Of a DNA stretch of 64,000 nucleotides, positions 9,704-18,594 are shown one piece after another. Each line of letters begins with the position of its first letter. Within the stretch, counting starts at the first letter, position 1. The DNA is from Gammaproteobacteria bacterium (lineage in GTDB: Bacteria; Pseudomonadota; Gammaproteobacteria; Pseudomonadales; Azotimanducaceae). A program made the translations under genes and the position numbers. The notes under the pieces were generated by a model. It did not search any database and had not been told where the DNA came from. It saw only the letters and a program-made list of their open reading frames with translations. Location: positions 166,421 to 230,420 of the forward strand of contig JAPOVV010000016.1 of the NCBI GenBank assembly GCA_026707945.1, written 5' to 3'.

Positions 9704-10536
9704 ACACCGTGTTTTGGCGTAGCGTTAAGGGTGCCATTGGGGTCTTCACTGCCTTCGGCTTCCTATTCCTTATCGGTCCGCTCTTCGTGATCGTACCGCT
9801 GAGCTTCAACGCAGAACCCTATTTCACGTTCCGTCCCGAGATGCTCATGCTCGACCCGGAAGCGTTTTCGCTTCGGTGGTATGAGAACCTCTTCAATGAC
9901 GAGGAATGGCACCGCGCGTTATTCAACAGTTTCTTTATCGGTATTTGTGCGACGATCCTTGCGACGACTCTCGGTACGCTCGCCGCCATCTCTCTAAATC
10001 AGTCGAACTTCCCGGCCCGTCGCACGGTGATGGCGTTGTTGATCTCACCGATGGTGACACCAATCGTGATTGTCGGGGTTAGCGTCTTTTTCTTCTATTC
10101 GCAACCTTTTATCGGTCTGGCTCAAACCTATCTCGGGATCATCCTCTCACATGCGATGCTCGGTGCGCCGTTCGTTGTTATTACCGTGACTGCGACACTG
10201 GCTGGTTTCAACCAGACTCTCATGCACGCGGCTTCAAGTCTTGGTGCGAACGCATGGACAAGATTTCGCCGAATACAGCTACCGCTGATCTCGCCTGGCG
10301 TGATCACGGGCGGGCTTTTTGCGTTCGCAACCTCCTTCGATGAAGTCGTCGTCGTACTGTTCATGGGCGGCTTGGAACAACGCACCCTACCCCGCCAGAT
10401 GTGGAGCGGCATCCGCGAGGAAATCAATCCTACGATCCTCGCCGTCGCAACCCTTTTGATCATTTTTGCGGTACTGGTGCTATTTACGGTAGAGTGGTTG
10501 CGTTCACGTACCGCCAAGCAACTGCAACCACAGTAA
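9700..10536 (+). CDS. potC: ABC transporter permease, PotC-like
   Basis: A 278-residue six-helix permease, the usual length for PotC. The EAA motif appears as AASSLGANAWTRF, followed by the conserved LPLISPGVITG segment. It pairs with the PotB-like permease to form the membrane channel and is translationally coupled to it by an ATGA overlap. A weak inverted repeat (AGGCGC at 10552, GCGCCT at 10575) follows the stop codon but has no T tract. Last gene of the transporter operon. Confidence 0.87.
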   Translation: MNTVFWRSVKGAIGVFTAFGFLFLIGPLFVIVPLSFNAEPYFTFRPEMLMLDPEAFSLRWYENLFNDEEWHRALFNSFFIGICATILATTLGTLAAISLNQSNFPARRTVMALLISPMVTPIVIVGVSVFFFYSQPFIGLAQTYLGIILSHAMLGAPFVVITVTATLAGFNQTLMHAASSLGANAWTRFRRIQLPLISPGVITGGLFAFATSFDEVVVVLFMGGLEQRTLPRQMWSGIREEINPTILAVATLLIIFAVLVLFTVEWLRSRTAKQLQPQ

Positions 10537-10614
10537 AGTAACCTTCTAACAAGGCGCTTTACTTCCTTCAAAACGCGCCTACAATCAAGCTAAGCAGTTA
10601 CGCTGGAACTCGAA

Positions 10615-10968
10615 ATGAAGATTCTTGGTTACATTTTCTGTGCATTAGCCGTCGTCATCGGCGTTTTAATGCTTGTTGACGCACTTTTCTTGGAATCCGC
10701 AGGTCAGATCTGGGATCCCCTCGACTACGTGATCTCTGTAGCCCTTGCCGTCTGCGTCATAGTCGGTGTTAGGGACTACATGACGGAAGGAGGACGTGCG
10801 ATTGGTACCGGCGTCTTACTCAGTATATTCGCGTTTCTAGTCTTTACTGAAACGTTTATTGCGTATATGAGTGGGTCCGAAATGGCAACAATGCAATGGA
10901 TGTGGGCCGACGCGATCGCAGTCATTGCGCTTTTGCGTGAAGGAGGGCGTCTCACCGCAAGTGAGTAG
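10615..10968 (+). CDS. Small integral membrane protein, unknown function
   Basis: A 117-residue protein with four predicted hydrophobic segments (about 4-26, 38-54, 65-86 and 94-106). There is a charged loop between the second and third (RDYMTEGGRA). No family was recognised. It starts 78 bases after the transporter permease and could be read with it, though the gap suggests an independent unit. It ends before a long inverted repeat at 10999-11035. Confidence 0.6.
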   Translation: MKILGYIFCALAVVIGVLMLVDALFLESAGQIWDPLDYVISVALAVCVIVGVRDYMTEGGRAIGTGVLLSIFAFLVFTETFIAYMSGSEMATMQWMWADAIAVIALLREGGRLTASE

Positions 10969-10998
10969 CGTCTAGACCACCCTAACCTCTTCATCTAC

Positions 10999-11035
10999 AG
11001 CCGATGTATCCCGCATAGCGCACGGTACATCGGCT
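10999..11035. terminator. Ten-base-pair stem-loop after the small membrane protein gene
   Basis: AGCCGATGTA at 10999-11008 and TACATCGGCT at 11026-11035 pair perfectly across a 17-base loop. The site lies between the small membrane protein gene and the moxR-like gene. There is no T-run, so a terminator role is weakly supported; a regulator site or mRNA-processing hairpin is equally possible. Confidence 0.35.
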
Positions 11036-11112
11036 CGTCGAGGTCACTGCATAATTCACGACCTGTCAAGTCCGGAAACGGACGCTATATCGTCCGCATC
11101 TCCGAGGGGTCC

Positions 11113-12057
11113 GTGACCGACATTCAGAAATTGGCCGAATCGGTCGATTCACTTAAAGATAGCTTCGAAGATCATCGCTATATCTGTAGTAATCAGATCG
11201 CGACTGCCGTCTATCTCGCCTACCACCTACGTAAACCGGTTCTGATCGAGGGACCGCCTGGAGTTGGCAAAACAGAGCTCGCGAAGACAACGGCTACGAT
11301 GTTCGCTCTGCCTCTCATTCGACTACAGTGCTACGAAGGACTGGACGAAGCCAAAGCCATCTACGAGTGGAAATACGGCAAGCAGCTGCTCTATACCCAA
11401 GTCCTGAAAGAGACCTTGGACGAGGTCCTGCAAGGTGCGACGGGTTTCCGCGAGTCGGTCAACCGATTGCATGAATTTGGCGATATCTTCTTCTCTGAAG
11501 AGTTCATGGAACCACGGCCGCTCCTTAAAGCGCTACAGGAAGAAGACGGTTGCGTTCTGTTGATTGACGAAGTCGATAAGTCAGACCATGAGTTTGAATC
11601 GCTGTTGCTTGAGATTTTGTCCGACTTCCAAGTATCCATTCCAGAGATCGGCACGGTCAAGGCTCGCGCTGAACCGCCGATGGTGTTTCTGACGAGTAAC
11701 AACACCCGCGAGATTTCAGACGCACTGAAACGTCGTTGCCTTCACCTCTACATTCCGTTTCCTGACGTCGATCTTGAGCAGAAAATCATCCATGCACGTG
11801 TACCCGAAATCCCGCCACAACTACGGACGCAGCTAGTCACGTTCATTCAAGAACTTCGCGACATGGATCTCAAAAAAGTTCCTGCCATTAGTGAGACTAT
11901 CGATTGGGCACGAACTCTGCTACTCTTACACACTGAATCGCTTGATCCCGAGCTGGTGCGCGAGACGTTGAACGTGATCCTTAAGTTCCAGGAAGATATC
12001 GATAACATCGATCACGAAATTTCAACGCTTACGCAGAAGGCAGTCTCGGCGAACTGA
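11113..12057 (+). CDS. MoxR/CoxD-type AAA+ ATPase
   Basis: A 314-residue ATPase, start GTG. Walker A is GPPGVGKT at 47-54, Walker B VLLIDEVDK near 150, and sensor 1 is in FLTSNNTREISDALKRRC with the arginine finger region after it. MoxR ATPases act with VWA proteins to insert metals or remodel protein complexes. The gene is followed after 11 bases by a VWA protein of the CoxE type, the usual partner. No CO dehydrogenase, methanol dehydrogenase or chelatase subunit lies nearby, so the client is unknown. Confidence 0.88.
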   Translation: MTDIQKLAESVDSLKDSFEDHRYICSNQIATAVYLAYHLRKPVLIEGPPGVGKTELAKTTATMFALPLIRLQCYEGLDEAKAIYEWKYGKQLLYTQVLKETLDEVLQGATGFRESVNRLHEFGDIFFSEEFMEPRPLLKALQEEDGCVLLIDEVDKSDHEFESLLLEILSDFQVSIPEIGTVKARAEPPMVFLTSNNTREISDALKRRCLHLYIPFPDVDLEQKIIHARVPEIPPQLRTQLVTFIQELRDMDLKKVPAISETIDWARTLLLLHTESLDPELVRETLNVILKFQEDIDNIDHEISTLTQKAVSAN

Positions 12058-12068
12058 TCGAGAAGGCG

Positions 12069-13565
12069 ATGGACAAAACCCTTACGAGTTTCATCGCCAC
12101 GCTACGAAATGCGGATGTTCGTATTTCGCCGGCGGAAACACTTGACGCACTCAACGCGGTCGAACTAACCGGTTATCGCGACCGCGAATTCCTCAAGAAT
12201 ACCCTCGCACTCGTCCTACCGAAAACGGCAGACGAGAAGGACACGTACGACACCACGTTCGAGCAGTTTTTCCGGTTCGCTGAGGTATCTGGCGAAAGCT
12301 CAACAACCTTAGCCGCCGACGGTGAAGAAGGAGAAGGTGAGGGAGACGGCGAACGACAAGGTCAAGGTGATGGCCAAGGTGGCAGTGCCGGTCAAACCAA
12401 ACCAACCAACTCCAAGCGCAAGGCTCGTCCCCGCTTCAGCGCGGTTGGCGAAGAAGACAAGGAGGAAGAAGAGGACCTCGGCTCCGGCGAGATATCCAAT
12501 CCTGTCTCCGCGCTTGGCAAATTGCTCATGCAGGACAGTCGGGTCGAGTTGAGCGTCCAGATGGCCGATGCTGCGAAAGAAGTCAATCTCGACGAGATCC
12601 AGGTTTTCACGCAAAAAGGTCTCTACACGCGGCGCATCATGGATCAGATGGGTCTTCCCGATCTACTCAAGGAAGTCTCTGCTCTCAAACAGAGTTTCAA
12701 TCTACCTGATCGGCGACTTGCGCAGGAACTCAAGAAACGTCAGGAGTGGCTGCGCGAACAGGTTCGTGATTACGTCGAACGGCAGTTTCTGCTACATGCC
12801 GACGCAACGGGCATGCGTCTCCGAGAAGAACTGCTCCGCAAGATCAAACTCTCGAACGTGGAGCACCGTAATTTCCGGCTGATCCAGGAAATCGTGTATC
12901 GCATGGCTAAGAGGCTCGTGACGATGCACTCCCAACGAAAGAAAGTTTTTAAACGTGGAACACTGAACGTGCCTCGGACGTTACGACGCAATATGAGCTA
13001 CGACGGTCACATCTTCGACCTGCAGTGGAAATCGGTGAAGGTGGATCGGCCAAAGGTTTTCGCCATTTGCGATGTCAGCGGGTCCGTCGCCAACTACGCA
13101 CGATTCATGCTCATGTTCCTGTATGCGCTTGAAGAGGTCATGCCGAAGGTACGTTCCTTCGCGTTCTCATCAGATCTCGCAGAGGTGACCGAACTCTTCG
13201 AACGGAACAAAATTGAAGACGCCATATCGAAGACACTGCGGGATTTCGGGGGCGGATCGACCGACTATGGACAGGCGCTCGTCGACTTCAAAAAGAAATG
13301 TTTGGATGACGTCGACAACCGAACGACCATAATCATCCTTGGTGATGCGCGGAATAACTACGGTGACTGCAAGCAAGACATCCTTCAAGAGATTTACCAA
13401 AGAAGCAAACGTGTAATATGGTTGAATCCGGAACCGCGCAATACGTGGAATACTGGCGACGCTGAAATGCGAAAGTACACGCCGTACGTGCATCAAGCGG
13501 AAGAGTGCAATTCACTCATACATCTAGAGCGCACCGTCGGCAATTTACTGAAGACTGTACAGTGA
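12069..13565 (+). CDS. VWA domain-containing protein, CoxE-like
   Basis: A 498-residue protein. An N-terminal helical part is followed by a glutamate, glycine and glutamine-rich low-complexity linker (about 81-140). A second helical region comes next, then a C-terminal VWA domain with the MIDAS motif DVSGS at 335-339 and the later GGGSTDYG and ILGDAR elements. CoxE-like proteins work with MoxR-type ATPases as metal-dependent adaptors. The 11-base gap to the ATPase gene indicates one operon. It is cytoplasmic, with no signal peptide. The client protein is not evident from context. Confidence 0.86.
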   Translation: MDKTLTSFIATLRNADVRISPAETLDALNAVELTGYRDREFLKNTLALVLPKTADEKDTYDTTFEQFFRFAEVSGESSTTLAADGEEGEGEGDGERQGQGDGQGGSAGQTKPTNSKRKARPRFSAVGEEDKEEEEDLGSGEISNPVSALGKLLMQDSRVELSVQMADAAKEVNLDEIQVFTQKGLYTRRIMDQMGLPDLLKEVSALKQSFNLPDRRLAQELKKRQEWLREQVRDYVERQFLLHADATGMRLREELLRKIKLSNVEHRNFRLIQEIVYRMAKRLVTMHSQRKKVFKRGTLNVPRTLRRNMSYDGHIFDLQWKSVKVDRPKVFAICDVSGSVANYARFMLMFLYALEEVMPKVRSFAFSSDLAEVTELFERNKIEDAISKTLRDFGGGSTDYGQALVDFKKKCLDDVDNRTTIIILGDARNNYGDCKQDILQEIYQRSKRVIWLNPEPRNTWNTGDAEMRKYTPYVHQAEECNSLIHLERTVGNLLKTVQ

Positions 13566-13658
13566 GCGTTTATCCTGGCTGAATCAAGTAACGAAACCGT
13601 CGCTAATGTCATTCCTGGTTCCGGGCGACAACTTTTCCGCTACGGCATCTATGCTGTC

Positions 13659-15275
13659 GTGGGCTTTGTCGTACTGCTGTTCCTCTTGGGGCAAGTCAAC
13701 CAATGCACGGGAATGCGAAGCTCGTCGATCGGCGCGGTCGACGCCGCTAGCGGGACGATCACGCTAAACCTCGCACAAGAACCACCACAACTCGATTCCA
13801 CCAAGGCCACCGACCAAGTTTCCGGCATGGTGCTTGGCCATGTCATGGAAGGGCTATTGCGGTATGACGCCAACGACGATCTCGTTGAAGGTGTTGCTGA
13901 ATCCTGGTCCGTTACGGACACTGAAGCCAATTTCAAGCTGAAGCAGAACCTGCTCTGGAGTAACGGGACACCGATTACGGCACACGACTTCGTGTTCGCG
14001 TGGCGCAAGGCGGTTGATCCGATGACGGCATCGCAGTACGCGTTCATTCTTTTCTTTATCGAAAACGCGCGCGAGATCACCAGCGGCGACATGCCAGTCG
14101 AATCGCTCGGTGTCACCGCCGTCGACGACTACACATTGAATGTGCGACTAAGAGAGCCTACGCCATTCTTCTTGTCGCTGACAGCGTTTCCAACCTACTT
14201 CCCGATCAACCAAGCGTTCTACGAGTCGAGAGACGGTCGTTACGGTGCGAACGCAGAAGATCTGATCTACAACGGACCGTTCACCATCTCACAGTGGGTC
14301 CACAACGCCAATGTTCGTTTAGAAAAGAACGAGAACTACTGGAACAAAGAAGCGGTTCACCTGAACGTCATTGACTTCGCTTACATCCTGAGCGATGCGA
14401 ACGCGATCATCAACCTGTTCGAAAGCGGTGACATCGCGCAAGCGGGATTGAACGTCGAACTGGTCGATCGTGCATTGCGCAATCGATGGGATATTCGTCA
14501 GCACGTCGATGGTTCCGTGTTCTTCATTGAAATCAACCACCGAGAAGAACGGTTAACGCGCAACTACAACCTGCGCAAAGCGTTGCAGTACGTGAACGAC
14601 CCTTCAGAACTGGTTAACAAGGTCATCAAACTACCTGGGAACCTGCCCGGTGAATCGATCTTCCCGGTATGGCTAAAAGGGGTCAACGGCAAGTTCCGCG
14701 AGGAGTTTCCTGCGAAACCGCTGATGACCAACAATGACAAGGCGAGAGAGCACTACGCATTGGCGTTAGAAGAACTTGGACTCGACAAGATCACGTTGGT
14801 GATGCTCAGTGGCGACAACCCATCGGCCAACAAACAGAGCGAGTACTACCAGAGTAAATACGCTAAAGAGCTCGGGCTTGAACTGAAACTGGACCGCCAG
14901 ATCTTCAAGCAGCGTCTCCAAAAAATGACCGACGGTGATTTCGATCTGGTCCTGGCGGGATGGGGACCGGATTACGCAGATGCGCTGACGTTCGGGGACT
15001 TGTTCACGTCCTGGAACGAAAACAACCGCGGACGATACGCTAGTCCAGAGGTCGATCGGCAAGTGGACATCGCGAAGAACTCGAGCGACGCCAAAGTTCG
15101 AATGGAAGCGTTTGCTCGCGTCCAGGACATTCTGAACGAAGACGTTGCGATTCTGATGAATTACGAACGCGGCAGTTTGTATGTCGTCCACGATCGGCTC
15201 GAGAACGTTGCGCGACGTAGCGTAGGTCCCGACCCCGACTATGCATTTGCACGTATCGTCGACAAGGAGTCGTAG
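13659..15275 (+). CDS. oppA: Oligopeptide ABC transporter substrate-binding protein (OppA-like)
   Basis: A family 5 solute-binding protein of about 538 residues. It shows the typical N-terminal LNLAQEPPQLDS and the WSNGTPITAHDFVFAWRKA segment of OppA/DppA. GTG at 13659 is the first standard start codon. However, the frame is open and looks coding from 13566, just after the previous stop; the upstream residues (GRQLFRYGIYAV) would supply the basic n-region that the GTG start lacks. A non-standard start such as CTG 13575 is therefore possible. The N-terminal hydrophobic stretch anchors or exports the protein. It is the first gene of the opp operon. Confidence 0.87.
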   Translation: MGFVVLLFLLGQVNQCTGMRSSSIGAVDAASGTITLNLAQEPPQLDSTKATDQVSGMVLGHVMEGLLRYDANDDLVEGVAESWSVTDTEANFKLKQNLLWSNGTPITAHDFVFAWRKAVDPMTASQYAFILFFIENAREITSGDMPVESLGVTAVDDYTLNVRLREPTPFFLSLTAFPTYFPINQAFYESRDGRYGANAEDLIYNGPFTISQWVHNANVRLEKNENYWNKEAVHLNVIDFAYILSDANAIINLFESGDIAQAGLNVELVDRALRNRWDIRQHVDGSVFFIEINHREERLTRNYNLRKALQYVNDPSELVNKVIKLPGNLPGESIFPVWLKGVNGKFREEFPAKPLMTNNDKAREHYALALEELGLDKITLVMLSGDNPSANKQSEYYQSKYAKELGLELKLDRQIFKQRLQKMTDGDFDLVLAGWGPDYADALTFGDLFTSWNENNRGRYASPEVDRQVDIAKNSSDAKVRMEAFARVQDILNEDVAILMNYERGSLYVVHDRLENVARRSVGPDPDYAFARIVDKES

Positions 15276-15278
15276 CTA

Positions 15279-16211
15279 GTGGCTTGGTACACGGTAAAAC
15301 GCCTTATCCAGGGGATCATCACCGTTTGGTTCATCGCAACCGCCACCTTCTGGGCAATGCACCAAGTACCGGGGGATCCGTTTATCGGTGAGAAAGCCGT
15401 CTCACCCGAAGTCGAAGCGAATCTCAAGGCGCGCTGGGGGCTCGATAAGCCTCCGCTTGAACAGTACTGGATCTTTATGCGGAACATGGGGCAAGGAGAC
15501 TTCGGTATCTCGTTCGCTCAAGAAAGTCGAAGCGTCAACGACATCATCCTCGAACGCTTTCCAGTATCTGCCATATTGGGCATCCTCGCGATCGTGTTCG
15601 CAGGACTTGGGGGTGTGCTTTACGGTGCTTTAACGGCGCTGTATCGGAACCAATGGCCCGATGTGCTCATCATTCTGCTGGTGATCATCGGGATTTCTGT
15701 GCCTAGCTTCGTGTTCGCGTCGGTCGGGCAACTGGTTCTAGTCATCATCAATCAAATCCTCGGCTTCAACGTATTGCCCGTCGCGGGTTGGGGCGACATC
15801 TCGCACATGCTCATACCAGCACTTGTACTCGGGTTAGGCACGATGGCGTTCCTCACGCGACTGATGCGTTCATCGATGCTAGAGATCGTGAGCGCGGATT
15901 TCATTCGAACCGCACGATCAAAAGGTGTTCCCTCAGCACAGGTCTTCTCTAGACATCAGTTGCGAAACGCGGTATTACCGGTCATCACGGTCCTAGGTCC
16001 GTCCGTTGCTTCGATCACGACGGGTGGATTCGTCGTTGAGAACATCTTCGGCATTCCCGGACTTGGGCAGTCATTCGTGCTGGCCGTCCAACAAAGCGAT
16101 TACGGGGTCATCATGGGAACGACGGTGTTCTACGGTGCATTCCTTGTTCTGATGGTGATCATCGTCGACCTGCTCTATGCCTGGATCGACCCAAGGGTAC
16201 GTCTGGAATGA
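15279..16211 (+). CDS. oppB: Oligopeptide ABC transporter permease OppB
   Basis: A 310-residue permease starting at GTG three bases after oppA. It has the N-terminal MAWYTVKRLIQG helix, the VPGDPF segment and the RTARSKG coupling loop typical of OppB/DppB, plus the C-terminal YAWIDPRVR end. Six transmembrane helices are expected. It forms the channel with OppC, whose gene overlaps by four bases. Confidence 0.92.
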   Translation: MAWYTVKRLIQGIITVWFIATATFWAMHQVPGDPFIGEKAVSPEVEANLKARWGLDKPPLEQYWIFMRNMGQGDFGISFAQESRSVNDIILERFPVSAILGILAIVFAGLGGVLYGALTALYRNQWPDVLIILLVIIGISVPSFVFASVGQLVLVIINQILGFNVLPVAGWGDISHMLIPALVLGLGTMAFLTRLMRSSMLEIVSADFIRTARSKGVPSAQVFSRHQLRNAVLPVITVLGPSVASITTGGFVVENIFGIPGLGQSFVLAVQQSDYGVIMGTTVFYGAFLVLMVIIVDLLYAWIDPRVRLE

Positions 16212-17584
16212 GTGATATCGGCACGTACTCGTTTAAACGCGCTCAGGTTGATCTTGATCGGGAAGAGATCAGTCGACCGTCGTTATCGTATTGGCAGGAC
16301 GCTTGGTATCGAATCCGCACCAATCGACGAACGCTCGCCAGTCTTTTCATCGTCGTCTTCATGGTGGTGGTCGCAGCATTCGGGCCGATGCTATGGCATT
16401 TTGAGTACGACACCCAAGATCTGAACCAAACGTCGAAACCACCATGGGCAAGTCGCGCGATGACCGTCATCGAGCCGTATACACCTTGGGTTGATCGACC
16501 AGTCGTTGAACGATGGAGCGATACGGGCGCTCCGGCTGACATACAAGCCATCGGGTTTCCGTCGATTGAATTCGTACGCCTTACCTGGGCTCCGGTTCAA
16601 GGCGCGACACGTTACACGATCTATCGAACCATCGTTGATCCAGAAGATGGACCGCTCGGACTTCCGCTTGGAAACGTCATTGGCGAGAGCGAGAACACCT
16701 ACGAGGATCGAATTGATTTAGAGCAACGAACGTACTGGTATTCCGTCGAAGCAACGTTCGCCGATGGCTCGACTACATCTACGACGCAATCATTGGACGT
16801 TGCGGCAGCAGCCACGCTCGACGGTGCGATTGAGAGCGGATGGATCGAAGCGGATTCAGACCTTCAGCCAGGTGACACGCTAAAAACGCCATGGCATCCT
16901 TTGGGAACGGACTACCTCGGGCGCGACATGCTTGCACGGCTGATGAAAGGCGCGCAGATTTCTCTATTCATCGGCATTGTCGCGCCGTTGCTGTTCATTC
17001 TGCTCGGGGTCGTGTACGGCAGTTTCGCGGGATTCCTTGGAGGGAAGGTAGACTCACTTCTCATGCGATTCGCGGATTTCGTGGTCGCCCTACCCTTCCT
17101 GCTCTTCATGATCTTGTTCAAGCTCGTGTTTGGCATAGGCGCTGGGGAGAGCGGCATCCTGCCGATGCTGGTCGCACTTGTGCTGTTAAGTTGGCCTGCC
17201 GCGGCTCGGTTGGTGCGAGGCCAGATCCTGCAGATTCGCGAAGAGGGTTACATCGACGCCTCCAGGTTGCTGGGAACTAAGACAACCCGTTTGATTCTGC
17301 GACACATGATTCCTAATACCATGGGCGTGATCCTGGTCACGTTTACGTTTGCTGTCCCATCCACTATCTTCACAGAGGCATTTCTGTCGTTTATAGGTAT
17401 GGGTGTTGAGCCACCGATTCCTTCGTGGGGAAGCATGTGCAACGACGGGCGCAAGACGATGGAAACAACGCCACACGAACTGATATTCCCAGCGATCTTC
17501 ATCAGTATCACCGTGCTCGCGTTCAACATTCTCGGCGACGGATTGCGTGACGCGCTCGACGCGCGCATGCGTTCTACGGAGTAA
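16208..17584 (+). CDS. oppC: Oligopeptide ABC transporter permease OppC with inserted FN3-like domain
   Basis: A 458-residue OppC-type permease, about 150 longer than usual. TM1 is at about 42-62. The canonical HPLGTDYLGRD that precedes TM2 lies at about 230-240, and the C terminus keeps the DGRKTMETTPHE and DALDARM elements. The extra length lies in the periplasmic loop. Residues about 107-200 read as a fibronectin-type-III beta sandwich (RLTWAPVQGATRYTIYRT, then TYWYSVEATFADG). The membrane core looks intact, so a working permease is likely. The insert may contact the binding protein or the cell envelope. Confidence 0.9.
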   Translation: MSDIGTYSFKRAQVDLDREEISRPSLSYWQDAWYRIRTNRRTLASLFIVVFMVVVAAFGPMLWHFEYDTQDLNQTSKPPWASRAMTVIEPYTPWVDRPVVERWSDTGAPADIQAIGFPSIEFVRLTWAPVQGATRYTIYRTIVDPEDGPLGLPLGNVIGESENTYEDRIDLEQRTYWYSVEATFADGSTTSTTQSLDVAAAATLDGAIESGWIEADSDLQPGDTLKTPWHPLGTDYLGRDMLARLMKGAQISLFIGIVAPLLFILLGVVYGSFAGFLGGKVDSLLMRFADFVVALPFLLFMILFKLVFGIGAGESGILPMLVALVLLSWPAAARLVRGQILQIREEGYIDASRLLGTKTTRLILRHMIPNTMGVILVTFTFAVPSTIFTEAFLSFIGMGVEPPIPSWGSMCNDGRKTMETTPHELIFPAIFISITVLAFNILGDGLRDALDARMRSTE

Positions 17585-17589
17585 TCAAA

Positions 17590-18594
17590 TTGGCTCTACT
17601 CGACGTCAAGAACCTGCACGTGGAATTCACGACGTATGGCGGCATCGTTCATGCCGTGCGAGGAGTCGACTTCAGTGTTGATGAAGGTGAGACGCTCGCG
17701 ATTGTTGGTGAATCCGGCTGCGGCAAATCCGTCACCGTGCAAAGCATCATGGGATTGATTCCCATGCCGCCGGGTCGTATCACGCAGGGAACCGCACACC
17801 TGAGAGGTCACGACATCATTCAGAGCAAGATCATCGACGGCAAGGACATCCGAGGCAACTTTGTCGGGATGATCTTTCAGGACCCGATGACATCGCTGAA
17901 TCCCACCATGACGATCGGCGCGCAGATCGCAGAACCGCTAGAAGTGCACCGAGGTCACTCGCATAGAGACGCGATGAAACGCGCAACCGAGTTGCTCGAT
18001 ATGGTGCAGATCCCAGAAGCGGCCAAACGTGCTCGACAATACCCGTTCGAGTTCTCAGGCGGCATGCTGCAGAGGGCGATGATCGCAATGGCCATCGCTT
18101 GTGAGCCTCTGGTGTTGATGGCCGATGAGCCGTCCACAGCACTCGACGTCACAATACAGGCTCAGATTCTGGATCTTGTGAAATCGATTCAGAAAGAAAC
18201 CGGCATGGCGATCATCCTGATCACGCACGATCTAGGCGTGGTCGCGCGACTTGCCGATACCGTCAGCGTGATGTACGCAGGTGAGGTAATGGAAGCCGGT
18301 AGTGTGGACGATGTCTTCTATCGATCGGCTCATCCGTATACGCTAGGTCTGAAAGAAGCGATGCCTACGAACCAGACGGGTCGGTCTCGACAGCTCAAGC
18401 CGATCGATGGTTCTCCGCCTGATCTGTTCTCGCCGCCGAAGGGGTGCTCGTACGCGGCACGTTGCCCCCACACGATGGAAGTCTGTTTAGAGAACAATCC
18501 GAACGCATTCGCGATGCAGGAAGGGCATCAAGCTAAATGCTGGCTGCACCATGAAGAGTGTGAGGTTGCTGCAGAGGATCTATATCAGGCATGA
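17590..18594 (+). CDS. oppD: Oligopeptide ABC transporter ATPase OppD
   Basis: A 334-residue ATPase starting at TTG. Walker A GESGCGKS at 40-47, signature FSGGMLQR, Walker B LMADEP. The C-terminal oligopeptide-transporter extension contains CSYAARCPHTMEVC, a cysteine-rich segment that binds an iron-sulfur cluster in related ATPases. It pairs with OppF, whose start overlaps its stop by four bases. Confidence 0.92.
   Translation: MALLDVKNLHVEFTTYGGIVHAVRGVDFSVDEGETLAIVGESGCGKSVTVQSIMGLIPMPPGRITQGTAHLRGHDIIQSKIIDGKDIRGNFVGMIFQDPMTSLNPTMTIGAQIAEPLEVHRGHSHRDAMKRATELLDMVQIPEAAKRARQYPFEFSGGMLQRAMIAMAIACEPLVLMADEPSTALDVTIQAQILDLVKSIQKETGMAIILITHDLGVVARLADTVSVMYAGEVMEAGSVDDVFYRSAHPYTLGLKEAMPTNQTGRSRQLKPIDGSPPDLFSPPKGCSYAARCPHTMEVCLENNPNAFAMQEGHQAKCWLHHEECEVAAEDLYQA

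Noticed and set aside
12309..12614. Minus-strand frames opposite the CoxE-like linker
   Set aside because: Low-complexity shadows of the glutamate- and glycine-rich region.
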